From positions 1,703,047 through 1,767,046 of the forward strand of contig JACSVZ010000003.1 of assembly GCA_014706295.1 (NCBI GenBank): 64,000 nucleotides of DNA. Direction: 5' to 3'. Under the pieces are notes generated by a model. It worked only from the letters and a program-made list of their open reading frames with translations. It did no database searches and was not told the origin of the DNA. Of the stretch, positions 8,792 to 23,700 are shown one piece after another (within the stretch, counting starts at the first letter, position 1; every line of letters starts with the position of its first letter). This DNA comes from Lycocorax pyrrhopterus obiensis. Taxonomy: Eukaryota > Chordata > Aves > Passeriformes > Paradisaeidae. Position numbers and translations under genes: made by a program.

Positions 8792-11700
8792 GTGAGTGCT
8801 GCTTCTCCTCCCCCTCCTCCTCCTCTTCCTCTTCCTCCTCCATCCTCCTGCCCTCCCTGTTTGCTCCCTGTTCCTTGGCTCGTGTTACCGCGGGGCTCGG
8901 CACCGCGGCGAGGGGATGGGAAGTTGGGAAGATGCAGCTGGGAAGAGGGCATGGATATGGACCCCACCGAGACACAGGTCTGCTGCGTCCTTCCAGCCTG
9001 CTCCATGTAATGGGTCATTTGTGTAAAGCTGGGAAATGAGGATGTTGGGAGTGCTGAGGGGCTTCCTGCTGCTCCGTGGGGGGAATTCTGACTGGCACAG
9101 CACTTCAGAGCCCGCTGCCCGCTGCAGGTTGAGACCCACATCCGACATCCCTCACATCCTCAGTGCTTCCATGAAGCTGCTCATGTTGTACATGGCTGCG
9201 GGATTTAACCCCCTCGGGGTCTCGTGCTGGCTCTGCTCTCCCAGCCGGGTTGTCGGAGGTCGGGAAGCGGTGCTGGCACCGCCGCTGCTCCTGCCTTGTG
9301 CAGCCTCACACTGCTTTCTGGTTCTTTTTTGGAGACAGCTCCTGTTTGGAGTGTGGCTCTGCCTCTATCACAGTGAGGCAGCCCTTCCTGGGGAGCCTGC
9401 TTTACCCCAGGGAGCTCTGAGAGAAAAACTGAATAAAATATTTAAAGGAAATTAAAAAAAAAACAATCCCGAAGCTTCACCAGGCTGCAATAATGTATGA
9501 AGGCAGAGCTCAGGGAATTGTGAATGGAGCAGTGCTGTCCCACCTCTGAGCAGAAGGAGGTTGGGTGGTGTTTGATGTGGGCTTTAAAAAATAACAATAA
9601 TTCCCAGCAGGAGCTGGAGGGCACTCGGAGCCCCACAGCTGCAGCATTCTCCCCATTCCCACTCCTTGGATTCCGTAGCCACGGGGGGAAAGGGCTTCCT
9701 GAGTCTCTCTTTTGTGTTTCAGAGCGGTTTGGGGATGCTTGTGCAGTGCTCTCCCCACGGAGAGTTTGTCCAAGTTTTGGGAATGGGGTTGGCAGCGTGG
9801 TGGGAGGTGCCAGCAGACCCTTGGTGCTGCCCAGGTTTGCTGTCAGGAGGCAGAGTGGCAGTGGGGTGTGGGCAGGGAATTGCCGGGGAGAGGATTCTCC
9901 AGCTGCCTTTGGGAAGGGATGAGCAGAGCACTGTTTGCTGTGTCCAGCCCAGAGAGGAGGAGGAGGAGGCAGAGGAGGAGGAGGTTGTGGTTGTTGCGAC
10001 GTGATAAAAGCTTGAGCAAGGCTGTCTGGAGGGTGGGAAATTCCCCAAAAACTGTTGTGCCGGGATAAAACAGCAGGAACATGGCTTGTCCAAAATTCCA
10101 AGCAGGTAAGAGGGGCTGGGGGGGTGGCAGGGCACGTTCTCACATGGGTGCTGTGGATCTGTTTCTAACAGCATCCTTTGGTACTTTGGCTCTGGATGGG
10201 CATCCTGAGGAGATGCCCGAGGGAAAGGCTGTGCCCTGGAAGGGGCAGGACTGGAAGGAGTGGAATGGGAGATGCCCGAGGGAAAGGCTGTGCCCTGGAA
10301 GGAGCAGGACTGGAAGGAGCAGGATGGGAAATGCCCGAGGGAAAGGCTGTGCCCTGGAAGGAGCAGGATGGGAAATGCCCGAGGGAAAGGCTGTGCCCTG
10401 GAAGGGGCAGGACTGGAAAGAGTGGAATGGGAGATGCCCGAGGGAAAGGCTGTGCCCTGGAAGGAGCAGGACTGGAAGGAGCAGGATGGGAGCAGCAGGG
10501 CAGCTCCGGGAGGAGTTTGTGGCTCTCCCAGCTCACTGCTGAGCCCATTGTTGCGGGAGGAGGTGACCGAGCTGTGGGCAGAGGGACACTTTGAGGGGCT
10601 GGGTTAGAAAGGCAGGAGAGGGACAGGCAGTGAGGAGGGGACCGGGAGGGAGGGGACCGGGAGGGAGGGGACCAGCCCGACCCCTTGTCATGGGGACTGG
10701 TGGCTCCCAGCCACACCATCACCTTTTCCAGCACGGATCCCTTTCTGTGCCTTGATTTCTCCTTTTAGATGGGGTGATGCCTTCTGGAGCTGCCAGCACC
10801 CTCTCGTGGGGGAGTGGGGGGAGCTCTGTGCAGTGCAAAGATCCCAAAATCTTCTGTATTGAACACGAAACATCGCTCCAGGGAAGCACATGGAGCTTCC
10901 TGGTGAAAATACACCTTGCTCATGCCTACCTCCATCCCTGAACACATCTCCCGTGGGAGCACAGGCTGCTTTTGCCAGGCCAGGAGTTCCTTGCAGGAGA
11001 AATTCAACTGTCCTTGCTGGCCAGGTTTTTCCCAGAGAGATCCCAGCCGGCAGCGCTGGGCTGGTGCCGGCATGTGGATGCTCCGTGTCCAGGCTCTGCC
11101 CTGGCTGCAGCACCAAACCTCACGGATCTGCTCCGTGGAAGTGGATATGGATCCGTGGGGTTTGGTGCTGTGGCTGGGAGCGGAAGGGATGGGTGCTCCT
11201 GGGAAGGGATGGGTGCACCAGGAAAGGGTTGAGTGTTCCAGGGAAAAAGGGATGAGTGCTTCAGGGAAGGGAGGAGTGCTAGGGGAAGAAAGGATGGGTG
11301 CTCTGGTGAAGGAGTGGGTGCTCCGGGGAAGAAGGGATAGGTGCTCTGGGGAAGGGATGGGTGGTCCAGGGAGGAAGGAGTAGGTGCTCTGGGGAAGGGA
11401 TGGATGGTCCAGGGAAGGAGTGGGTGCTCCAGGGAAGGGAAGGGTGCTCCTGAGAAGAAGGGCTGGGAGCCGTGGGGCCGGCACGTGCAGTTCCTGTGCA
11501 GCCGCCTCTGATCCGATTATGTAAATGGCCCTGGAGCCGCGGGGAGCGCAGCAAGCACAGGAAATAAATAAATAGAGATGGAAATGCAAGAGCTTTGCTG
11601 CGAAGGTGACCTTCCCTCTGTGCTCTGAGTGCTGCCACGGCTGGCACAGGGTGTTTCTCTCCAGGGGTTGGGAGCATCACCTGGGCAGGTGGTGCTGGGA

Positions 11701-14700
11701 GTGATGGGGAAAGGTGTGGGCAGAGGCAGAGCGGGACGTGCTGGGCTGTTACATTCCAGGTGAGGATTTCAGATGTGCAGGGAATGGCTGGTTCAGGGCT
11801 TAAATTGAAGCCCAGAGCTCTGTGAGCTTCCTGTTGGCTCTGCTCCCTGTTGGAATCTCACCAGGCAGAGTCCAGGCTCACCGGGATGGAGGAGCCCCAT
11901 GTCAGCAGGGCTGGGCAGCAGACAAGGAAAACCAAGGCACAGTTTGCCACGGGGGAGGAGTGGGAGGTGTGTAAAAATAAGAAGCAACAAATTACCAGGA
12001 TAATGAGAGGCCCAGAGGATCCGGAGCAGTGGCTGAGTTGTGTAGACTCATCCAAGGAGTGGGGAAAGCTCCGTCTCATCGTTCGGCAGGAGACAGCAGG
12101 CAGGAGGGATGTGTGGATGCGCTGAGGAAGCCGGTTTGGGCGTCGGGAAGAGCTCACAGGGCTGTGGGTGGTGATGGAAATAGATTTTTAATGGGAATGG
12201 GGATGCTACAGCAGAGCTTTGTGCTTCCTCGAGGAACGGGAGCATGGAGAGCAGCAGGGCTTGGGCTTGCCTGTGTCATTTCTGGGTTAGTTCGTGTTTT
12301 TCCTCGAGGTTTTGGAGGAGCAGGGGTGCAGGAAGTCTCTGCCTGGCCAGGGCAGCCCAGACAAGGAAGGGTGAGAGGAGCAGGGGTGCGGTGCTGGGTG
12401 GGAGATGCTGCTCCATCAGGATTTGGTGAGAAGGGAAGGAAAGTCCCAGAAACAAAGGACTCAGCTGCCCCTGAGAGGCACTGGTGGCCACCCCAGCCTG
12501 TCCTGGTGGCCACCCCAGCCTGTCCTGCAGGGATGCCAGCACTTGCTTTGAGGCAGGCTGATTTCCCACCCAGCTTTTCCTTTCCCATGGCAGTGAACCC
12601 CCCTGGAGCAGCAGCACCTGAGACATCAGCACAGAGCACCCTCCATCCTTCAGACCTTCCGAGGGTGTGAAACACGGAGCTGGAGCCAGAGTGAGGTGGA
12701 CAACAGCATGTGCTGCCTCTCCTCCAGGAAAGGGCCCACGGGCTGTCGGTTTAAGCCTCTCCAGGACACCCAGCAGCATCCCAGAGGCTGCATCCTCCAG
12801 TCCCAGCAGGGTTTCTCCCTGTGGATCCCTCCAGGGCTGTGCTCCGGCTCAGCAGCAGTTTTGGGGTGGCCCTGTGCCATGTGCCAGTGGCTCAAGGAAC
12901 CGCTGGCCTCTCCCTGCAGCCACACTGGGCTCCTGGTGACTCTGAGTGGCATCTTCCTGATGGAGTTGGTTTAATTGGAGCCTCTGGGTGCCTGTGCTGG
13001 AATGAGCTGCCTGGGCACAACGTGTTTCCCCAGAGCTGCTCCTCTGCCTCCAGCTTCCCCCTGGAGCACTGAGCCCCCTCTGCCCCCTGGGAACACTGCT
13101 GTGATTGATCCATAGTCCCAAAACTGTTTCCGTGTTAACTCAGATGGTGCTGAGCAGCCTCAGGTTGCCCAGCGCAGCCTCCAGCCGGGTGTGTGAGTTC
13201 TGGGTTTAGCCAGTGGTAGATGATGGATGCACCCCCTGTGTGTGTCTGTGTCCACTTGGAACGCTGCTTAAAGCTGGGAGGCAGCAGAGTCCCTGTGATC
13301 ACCTCCCCGGGGTGGCCGTGGGGCCGGGGTGATGCTGTGGGTCCATACCTTGGGCACGTCCCTGTGCTGAACTGGTTCCCAGTATGGATGGACAGATGGT
13401 CTGCCCAAACCCATCATGGCACAGGCAGGATGATGGACCTGGCATCCTCCATCTGGGCAGCAGGGAGGGACCAGCAGCCTGCTGGGCTGCTCCCAGTTCG
13501 CCCCAGTACAGCCAGTGGGCTGGAGAAGCTCTCCCTGTGCATCCAGGGGTTAATTCCAGCACTGCAGCGAGGAAACTCCATCTTTAACCCCTGGATTTGC
13601 TTCCTTAGGGCAGGGATTCCCTCCGTGACCCCAGGCAGCTGCTCTGCTGCCCAAAACCCCAGCCAAACCCCACAGGGAGCCAGGGCTTGTCCCCCGTGCC
13701 CGTGGGAGGGGGATGGCGCAGCAGCTCTCGCTGGCATGTGGCACAGGCTGTGTTAATTATCCGTGCTGCGCTAACGACGCGCACTAATCAGCGCCTTGCA
13801 AACCATGTCACCGACCCAGAAAAGCCCCGGCAGTGGGATTAAATCCCTAACCCAGCCCTAATCCCCCTCGGATGAGAGGGCTGCAGGGAGGGCTCCGGGT
13901 GTCCTGCCTGTTCCTGCTGCGGATGCACCGCGCTGACGAGGAAATAACTGGTGGGTGCTTTGCTCTTACTGGGGGAAGGGTGGGAGGGTGACAGTGGCAC
14001 CCTGGGGTCTGTCCCTGCCTGAGTGGGGCCGGGGGAGCGGAAATGGGGAGATGTGGAGATGTAAAGATAAAATGAGGAGCCCGGCCCCTGCTCTCGGAGC
14101 TGCTGCGCCTTTCTCGGAGCATCCTGTGATGTTTTTAAAACACAGAGGTGTGAGGGTATCTCTGATCAGATCTGTTCAGACAGGCAGTGCCTTCCTCCCA
14201 CTCCATCCTCATCATCATTCCCTGAGTGCTTCCAACTGGTTTTTATCAGGCATGTGGGTGCTCAGCCCTCGTGTGTGGCCGTGGGGCCTCCATGCTGGCC
14301 GGGGCTTTCAGTGGGTGCTCCTGCTCACCCTGCCTTGGGGGTCTTCACCTTTCCTCCTCCTCTTCTGTCTCCTCCTCCTCCTCCTCGTGTCCATCCTCCA
14401 CCAGGAGGCTTCAGGCTGTCCCGGGACTCCCCTCAGAACCTCGTGCGAGAAGAGAGAGGACGAATCTGTCCCCAGCACCCGAGGGTGCTTCTTGCAGCTC
14501 TTCCCTCCTGGATTTTTTTGGCTGAGAGGGGTGATTACTTTTCCACTGGGGAGAGTTGGGAGCGTTTGTGCCGTGCTGCTGGGTCAGCAGGGCTGTGTTG
14601 GTGGGCTCAGCACGGCCCTGCACCGTCAGCAGTGCCTGGGGTTGAGCAGCAGCTCTGCTGAGCTGGGAGCCAGCCCAGGCAGGCATCACCTCTGCCATTA

Positions 14701-17700
14701 ACCTGTGGCCAGGGATCCTCCTGGGATCCTCCTCCCTGCCTGGAAGCTGGGGCAGGATGGGGCCGTGGGGAGGGCAAATATCAAAGCATTGCTGGGTGAA
14801 TCCCTCTGGGCTCACAAGGGTTGTGTTTGCCTCTTCCCTGGGCTGCTGCCCCAGGATGCTTCACTGGGGCTCCTTCCTCCAGTGTCTGTCGAAGGAAAAA
14901 GCACTGGAATGGCAGCTCTGCTCTCCCGTGGATTTACCCAGGAAGAAGTTGTGGCACTGGGAGATGAGGGGATTGTGGGGGGCTGCTGCTGCTCCTGCAG
15001 CCCCTCTCATACCGTGGAGAAGTTTGCACGAGGCTGAATCCAAGGGACAATCCAAGGCAGCTTCCTGCAGATCCCAGGGTCGGAGCTGCCCGTGGGCAGT
15101 GCCAGCTGCTCCTGCCGCCGAGCGCTTGGACAGATGCTCCTCCAGCCTGGAATCTGCTCCATCAGGGGATGAGGAAAGCAGCCAGCGAGAGCCTCAGGAA
15201 ATCTGTCATCCTGGGAGCCATTGGCGGGATGGAGCTCTCCGGGCACACCAGCGCCAGGGTCGGGGCTCCAGGGGCCTGGAAGTGGAGACCAGCTGCTCTT
15301 GTGGTGCTGTCCACCTGGGAGGGTCCCCCACTGCTGGGGTGGGTCTGGGGGCTTGGGCCAGTGAAGGACAATGAAGGATGTGCAGCAGCCACCTGGAGGA
15401 ACCTCCCTGCGGGGAAAGAGCCAGTGCCGGGAGCTTCCCAAGGAGGGGATTTTTGGCACAGGTGGCAGTGGAGAGGCCCCGCTGCTGTGCAGGCAGGTGA
15501 GAGCACCAGGACAAGCCTGAGACATTTTCATGGCTGGAGGAGAGCAGGGAAGCCCTGCAGGGACACAGTTCTGGGGTGGCCACTCCGCAGCAGGAGCTCC
15601 CAGCACAGTCTCAGCTCCCAGAGTGGTCCCAGCATGTCCTTGACACCCTCTGGCATGGCCAGTGGAGGCTGCTGGGTGCTGCTCGGTGAGGTTTGGGATG
15701 GAAGGGTCGGTACTGCTGGCACCCCAGGGTATCCAGCAAATCCCTAGTTGTTTTCCCACCAGAAACCAGACCCGGATCCTTCCCGTGGCGCAGCTCCAGG
15801 CTGGCATCGCCTTGGTCTGTAACCTGTGGGCAGCGTTGGCTCATTCCTGTTCCCAGAACCGCACTGAATGCGTCCTCCTCTCTTGCCGAGTGCCGCTGAT
15901 TCCGGATCGGTCCGTGATTCCTCCTGCATGGAGGCTGCGTGGGGTTGGGATTAGAGCCTCTTAGCGCAGCCGGCCCGGTGGATTTGCCACTGTTTCCCAC
16001 TAATCCCCTCTTTATTGCATGGAGTGGATTCCACGGCGCTGACGGCGGCGCTGCAGGCGTGGTCTGGACGCTGTGCTGGCCCTGGAGCTTTGGGATGAGC
16101 TCTGGGATGAGCTTGGCTCTGAGGAACCCCTGGGCAGGGTGGATCTGGTTGGAACACTGCTGTGTCCATGGCCTTTAAGCAGATGGCCCAAAATAACATG
16201 ATAAGGTGGCAAAATTCCCAGAGACACAACCAGGAGGCAAGATCTGACCCCAGCACAGTGTGGGTGTCTCTATCTTGGACATCTCCTTCATGGACTTCTC
16301 CATCTTGGACGTCTCCGTCTTGGACATCTCCATCATGGACATCTCTGACTCCCAGGGAATCCATGGTCCCCAGAGAGAAGCAGGCCCAGCTGGGGCACAA
16401 GGTGCCGCATGGAATGGGACCGTCAGGGATTTCGGGAGCACCTTGTTCAAGCACTGGGGATCTGGCTGAGCTGCTGACAGTGGCACCAAGGGGTGGGCTG
16501 GAGCCTGCTCTGGTGTCTTCCCACTTCCCATTGGAGCACTTAGGATCTTTTCCATGTCTGTGCATTTTTGTAGCACCTATTTTCCCTGGATGCAGAGGGA
16601 GTGGGATGATTTTGTGTTGAACTCACAGGGTTTTATGCAATGTCACCTTGGTTTCTCAGGGTGTCACGACGTGCTGAGGCTCAGCCCAGCTCTCCCCACC
16701 AGCCCTGCCCCAGGGAGGAGCAGTTCCTGGTGTTGCTGCATCCTGCTTCAGACAGCTGGGATGCTGGCTGAGGGTCACTGCAAGGATTTGGGACAGATTT
16801 GCTGTTATTTAAGCAGGCAGTGTTGATGTGGTGCTGAGCAGCAGCCTGGCCTCGGGCCCCAGCACGGCTGTGGGTGCCATCTCTGTCAAGCAGATGACCA
16901 CACTCCAGACCGTGTCTCGTTGCCATCTGACTGTGTGTGGGATGATTTGGGATTCAGGTTGGCTCTATCCTTGTATTTCCCCTTTGCTTGCTGCTCAGGG
17001 TGTTTTTGGGGGGAGGAGGGACAAATTAACCCTCTCTGGGTGCAGTGGCAGATTGTGACTCTGTATCTCACCGCTCTGAACCCAAACTGCTTCAGCCCCA
17101 TCCCTGGAAGTGTGCAAGGTTGGACAGGGCTCAGAGCAACCTAATAGAAGATGTTCCTGCCCTTGGAGGGGGTGGAACAGGATGAGCTCCAAGGTCCTTT
17201 CCCACCCAGGCCGTGATGCTGTGATTCTCTGGTTTCGTGCTGTGCCTCGCTGTGTTCAGAGCCAAACAGAGGCTCCGCAGTCGCCCTTCCCTCCGGGGGC
17301 TGTTTTGCAGCGAGGAGCAGCAGCCAGCTGTGTCCCAGGCTTTTGATGACTCCAGGAAGGAAGGGAGCACTTATCTCCCAGGCACTCGGAACGGCAGAGC
17401 TCTGTCCCCGCTGAGTGGAGTGATGGCTCCTGCTCTGTAATTCACCCAAGAAAAAGAGATGATTGAGCGCATCTGGCAGTTGCCTCCTCTCCCGTCACTC
17501 CTGGCCCATGAAGTGGTCCTTGTCCCATGCTTGAGGAGCAGGAGGTGTTGGTCCCACAACAGCAGGCACTTCCCTGCTGGATTTTTCCTGCCCAAAGGTT
17601 GGATTTGTGGGGCTGATCCTCCGGGATGCTGGGGCAGGTGGGATTGCAGGAGTGAGCGCATTCCCCTGGCATCCATCGGCGTTGTGCTGGAGACTGGGAA

Positions 17701-20700
17701 TGCTCAGCTGTGCTGGGGCTGCCCCACAGGTTGTCACCCTGTGGTGACCCCAGGCAGAAATTCTGCCCTGTGAGAGTGGGGAGGCCCTGGCACAGGGTGC
17801 CCAGAGAAGCTGTGGCTGCCCCTGGATCCCTGGCAGTGTCCAAGGCCAGGTTGGACGGGGCTTGGAGCACCCTGGGCTAGTGGAAGGTGTCCCTGCCCAT
17901 GGCAGGGGGATGAGACAAAATGAGCTTTAAGGTCCCTTCCCACCCAAACCATTCCATGATTCTATGAAGTCTGGCAGGTCTTGCTGTGATAATTTACCCT
18001 TTCAAGCTAATTGACCTCATCTCTTTGTTCCTTCCATCTGATTTTGACTGTTTGCTCCACTGAGGAAGCAGAGATCCCCGCGGGTGTGTGACAGCACCAC
18101 CTTGGCAGGACATGGGTGACCTCGGGTGATCGTTTTCCGCTGCATGAATAATCCCGGGGCTGTTAACGACGTTCCCATTAGCCAGCAACAAGCTGTGAAA
18201 TCGGGATATTTGCCGTGACAAATGTGTGAAAGGTGCTAAATGTGCCCTTGGCGCAGCGGCTGCTGGGCACCGGGAGGGAGCACAGAGCTGATGGCACCAA
18301 GTCTCGCCTCCTGCTCCCCAGCAGGATCTCGATGGCACTTTGCCTCTTCCTCCACGGGGATTTGCAGGAGCCTCGGTGGTATTTTTCCATTTCTTTTGGC
18401 CACTTTGGCTGTGCCTCCCTGTCTTGACTGGGATTTACAGTTCCATCGGCCAGCGCTGAATTAGGACCTGCCACAACTTTTTACAGCCACGGAGAGGAGG
18501 AGAAACCACCTCTGTCCCTCCTGCCATGTGGTTGCAGGTAACACTGGGGTTCCCTGGGATCTGGGACTGCACATGGATGGAACTTGCTTTTATCTCTGGT
18601 CACTGGTGCCCTGTCAGCCTGGCTGCTGCTCTCCAACCCTGTCTGTGCTGGGATGATGCTGAGGCAGAACAGCCCTCGGGACTTTGGGATTTGATCCAGC
18701 TCTGGCCCTGGGGCAAAATCCAGGTCATGCTCTGTCACCTGCTGTACCTGCTGCCCCTCTGTGAGTGGGAGGCAGCAGTCTGGATGCTGTGAAGGATAAA
18801 CTCAGGCTCCTGATGGGGTGAGATGCACGTGGGGATGGGCACAGCATCCTCTGCCCGTTCCTCTCTCCGCACTCCAGGGGGGGGTCCTGGGAGAGCTTTG
18901 AGGAGGGTGGTGCCTCCCGAGGCTGCACCTTCTTGGCCTCAACACCTCAGCCCTACAGTTCTTTAGTTTTCTTTTCACCTCACCCCTACAGTGCTTTTCA
19001 TGCACTTTGATCCTTCAGCCTGGGCTCTGTGCTCTCCTTTGGGTGCATTCCTCAAGGAGCCTCTTCCCGCTGTCCTGTGTCCCTGTGCCAGCCTCGCGTG
19101 GATTTGTGGCAGAGTCTTGCTTACATCCCCGAGCAAGTTCAGCTGGAACTAAATTTAGCCACCTCTCCATGAGGATTTTATAAGCTGGATTTCGAGGTGT
19201 TGCTCCTGCTCAGTGACTGGGATTGTTTGTACCTTGGGAACACCAAGGCAGGGGATTAATGCCGGGAATGAGTGATGAGCTGGGATATTTGTGTCTGAGC
19301 TCCTCACCCCAGTGCCCTGCAGCCCTTGTTCCACACAGGGATGATTTTGGCTCAGGACTGAGCTCAGTTGACAGAGACTGTGAAAAAATATTCCCTGATC
19401 CCTGCTTGGTGCTGCTCCCACCTCCAGTGAGCATCCCTGAGGAATGGCACTGTCTGGCTGTAGGGGGTGTAAACCCAAATTAATCACTTTAATTTGCTTG
19501 GCTGCCACTGGAAATTGAGCTTGGCAGATCCCTCTTGCAGGATATTCTCCCCTCTCCACCCCTGGCATCGCTTCTCTCCCAAGGAGCAAACACGATCCTT
19601 GTTTGGGTTGATCTGGATCCTTCAATCCAGGTTTGGATCAAGCCGTTGTCTGAACTACAGAGGAAGAGGCAGCAGAGAGGGGCCCTATAGCCATTCAAAA
19701 CCAGGGAACAATCCTCGTATGTGTCCCAGCCAGCTCCTAAATCCACATGGACACCATTGTGGGATGCAGCCTAGACCGTGTGTTGTCCTGACCTGCTCCG
19801 TGGAAGCTCCACAGCCCATGGTGGGATCTGTGGCCTCGTGAGGACTCTCCTGCTCATCTCCCCAAAGCCTCCCCAGGCTCTGCAATGCTGACAGCCATTC
19901 TCCATCACTTGGATATTTTTTATCTGGCTGTAAATGAAGCCTATTGGTGCAGATTTCCCTTTGGGATACAGCGTGGAATCCTCCGTGAAGCTTTGGGATG
20001 GGAGATTCCAAGGTGTTACTTGCTGGTTTTTATTAGGATGCTGACTCCCATCAGCTGCTGGAGCAATTTCTCCTCCCAGCTCCCAGCCCTGCCTCCCCGT
20101 GGCTCCTCCGTAATTACCTCCTTTCCCCCTAATTCCCTGTTCCACCTTCCAGCCCGTGGTTAATTGCAGTAGGATAATTACAGGTGATCTCGTTTTAAAG
20201 CGCTCAGCCCCTGAGCTGGGAGCAGCCGGCAATTCCCACCCTTGGTGCCAAACGGGGCATTCCTGTGCATGCTGCCTGTGGAGCTGGGCCTTTGGAGCAG
20301 ATAAGGAGCTTGGCTGGGATGGGAAGGTCACGGCCGTATCCCATTACTTGCCCTGGTTTCATCCTCTTAGCCCAGAGCATCCGTAGGACACGCGGAGCCA
20401 GCGGCCGGCCCAGGGTGGTGTCACTGGAAGGGCCAGGGCAGGGTCCTTGTGGGCTTTGGGTTGTGGGTGGCTCCCAGAAGGATTTTGGGGTGCGGAGGAG
20501 CTGAGTTGTTTCCAGAGGAGGAGGTGAAAACACGGCCCTGAGAATGTGGGGTCTGGTCAGGCCCTCCGAGAGCATCGAGTCCAACCATTCTCCAGCACTG
20601 CCAGGGCCACCACTGACCCCTGTCCCCAGGTGCCACATCCACAGGGCTGTTCAATCCCTCCAGGGATGGGGACTCCAGCACTGCCCTGGGCAGCTGTGCC

Positions 20701-23700
20701 AGGGCTGGACAGCCCTTCCCATGAAGAAATGTTCCCTAATATCCAACCTGGCCCTCCCTGGCACAGCCTGAGGCCGTTCCCTCTCCTCCTGTCCCTGTTC
20801 CCTGGGAGCAGAGCCCGACCCCCCCCGCTGCCCCCTCCTGTCAGGGAGCTGTGCAGAGCCACAAGGTCCCCCCTGAGCCTCCTTTTCTCCAGGCTGAGCC
20901 CCTTTCCCAGCTCCCTCAGCCGCTCCTGGGGCTCCAGCCCCTTCCCAGCTCCGTTCCCTTCCCTGGACACGCTCCAGCCCCTCCAGGTCTGTCTTGTCAG
21001 GAGGGGCCCCAAACTGATCCCAGTTCTGAGCTCATGTAGGATGGGAACACAGCCAGGAATTTGGGGGGACAGGACTCAGCTCTCCCTGCCTTCAGCTGGA
21101 AAAGCAGCGAAGCGGGGATGGAGGGGACACACGTAGGGTATGGTCCTTCCACCTTCCAGGTGTATGTGAAGCAAAACCTTAAAGGAAAAACTTCTTTCCC
21201 TGAATGAGTCTCAAATCCTGCTTCTATCCAAAGGAAAGGTTTGATGAAGAGCTGATTAATTAGAGCTTTTCTTGGACAAATCCTGGTAAAATCAGAGCAA
21301 GTCATGGAAGCTGAAACCCTGAACCTGCTGCTTGACCAGGAGTTACCTCGATCCTCAGGTGCCACCTGCAGCCCAAATGCTGAGTAACCTGCCGAGAGCT
21401 GGATAAATCATCTGTGGAACCCAGATAGCTGGAAACATGGAAAATAAGCAAGTCCTGGGAATGCTGGAAGTCTGTCAGACATCCAAAACTCTCTGGTTTT
21501 AGTACTTTTGAATAGGTTTGAGTTTTTCAGCCAGCATTTAACCATCGGAATTCCTTGGTATGACAAGGAGTTGCATAAGCACAGTTAATTTCCCTTCACA
21601 TTGCCAACTCCTGGAGAATTTCCATCAAAATCCCATTTTCTTACTTTGAAACATAAGTTCAGTGTGTCGCATCTTGCAGAGATTTGGGCTGGGAGGAGCA
21701 GCTCTGCCTCCGTGCTCCACTGCACGTGGGGCTGGTGGCAAAGGAAGCAGCGAGGCCACGGGAACTCAGGGTTTCATCCAAGATGGAAAATAACCTAAAA
21801 ATAGAGCTGTGAGGGCCGGGCTGTCCTGTGAGAACATTGTCTGGGACGAGGCAGTGTGGGACACCGGCAGTGTCCCGGTATCCCGGCCCTGGGGCGGATG
21901 TCCTGCTCCCGGAAATCTCCCGCCAGGAGTCCGGCGCAGCCGGGGCTGGGTGATGCCAGTTCTGGGGGGGCTTAGTGCCAAGGGGTTCTCCTGCCAGCCT
22001 GGGTTTGTGGTGTCCCAGCTGTCCCCTGCCCGGTGGCCCAGGATGGGGATGCTGTGTGTACTGCAAGGCTTCACTTGGAGCATCCCTGAGCCCTCCTTCC
22101 CTGTGCCCAGCGTGTCTGCAGGGTCCCCACCGTTGGGGGGGTCCCCTGGGCTCGTTGGGGAGGGAATGGAGGGTTCTGGCTATGGTGGGTGTGTTGCAGG
22201 GGCCAGGCCAGGCCCTGTGTTTGTCCTGGGCTGTGCAGCTCCGGGGAGCAGCTGGGCATCCTCCCTCTCTGCCTTCTTGGAGCATGGGGATCGCTGGCTC
22301 CTGGCTTGAGTAGCCCAGAGAAGCTATGGTTGCCCATCCCTGGAAGTGTCCAAGGCCAGATTGGACGGGGCTTGGAGCACCCTGGGGTAGTGTCCCTGGG
22401 AGGTGTCCCTGCCCATGGCAAGGGGTTGAAACTGGATGATCTTTAGGTCTCTTCCACCCCAAACCATTCCATGATTGTGTGATCCTCTCCCATCTGTGTC
22501 TGTCACCATGAGAACCGCTGTCCCATCCAGCTTCTCCTTATTTGCTGGATTTGGGGATGGAGGTGCTGCTTGAGCCAGGGCTTGGCTGAGGGCTGTGAGA
22601 GCCCAGCCTGGGCTCCTGAGGACCACAGCGGGATCGGGGATGGGGACAGGGACAGGCTGTGGGCAGGCTCTGGCAGGCCAGGCTGCCGTGGACAGTTGTC
22701 CGTGTTGCAGCCACGTCCTTGGGGGTGGTTCAGCTTTGGATGGCCAGAGCTGGACTGTGGATGTGGGGATTGAGCAACCCTCTGGGAGTTGGTAAAACCA
22801 CGCTCCTGGGAGAGGAGCAGGAGGGGGGTGTTGGGGAACCAGCGACACCTCCCAGCTGAGCTGTCCCTTCCTGCCACAGGCCTGCCGCGATTTCCTGGAC
22901 TTAGCCGAGAGCCACAGCCGGAAATGGCAGCGGCTGCTGCAGCATGAGCGGGAGCAGCGGATCCGGCTGGAGGAGACCATCGAGCAGTTAGCCAAGCAGC
23001 ACAACAGCTTGGAGCGCGCCTGCCGCGGGGCGCCCGGCCTGGCCTCGGGCGCCGCCAGCATCTCCAGCACCGCCAAGGGTGAGCACCGGGGATCCCCGGG
23101 ATGGGACAGGGCTGCTCGGGGATTCCCTGGATGGGACAGGGCTGCTTGGGATCTCTGGGATGGGACAGGGCTGTTCAGGGACCAGGATGGGACAGGGCTA
23201 TTCCGGGATCCCTGGGATGGGACACGGCTGCTCAGGGATCCCCGTGATGGGACAGGGCTGTTCAGGGATCCCTGGGATGGGACAGGGCTGTTCTGAGATC
23301 CCCGTGATGGGACAGGGCTATTCCGGGATCCTCAGGATGGGACAGGGCTGCTCGAGGATCCCTGGGATGGGACAGGGCTGTTCTGAGATCCCCAGGATGG
23401 GACAGGGCTGCTCGAGGATCCCTGGGATGGGACAGGGCTGCTCTGAGATCCCCAGGATGGGACAGGGCTGCTTGGGATCTCTGGGATGGGACAGGGCTGT
23501 TCAGGGACCAGGATGGGACAGGGCTATTCCAGGATCCCCGGGATGGGACAGGGCTGCTCTGGCATCCCTTGGATGGGACAGGGCTGCTCCAGGGTCCCTG
23601 GGATAGGTCAGGGCTGCCCAGGGACCAGGATGGGACAGGGTGGCTTGGGAACACCCAGGATGGGATGGGGCTGCTTGAGGATCCCTAGGATCCTCAAGCA

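Larger units (their letters stand above)
8792..22879 (+). other. OSBP2: OSBP2 intron, about 14.1 kb
   Basis: It contains minisatellites at 10200-10495, 11180-11460 and 16262-16352 and CR1 3' fragments at 17105-17235, 17765-17966, 20540-21030 and 22312-22484. The rest looks like unique GC-rich intron. I found no convincing extra exon or RNA gene. Many ORFs of 100-270 codons here occur in several frames at once, as expected in GC-rich DNA. Confidence 0.7.

Noticed and set aside
10081..10742. Repeat-containing open frames around 10.1-10.7 kb
   Set aside because: All arise from the 59-bp minisatellite and exist in several frames and on both strands.
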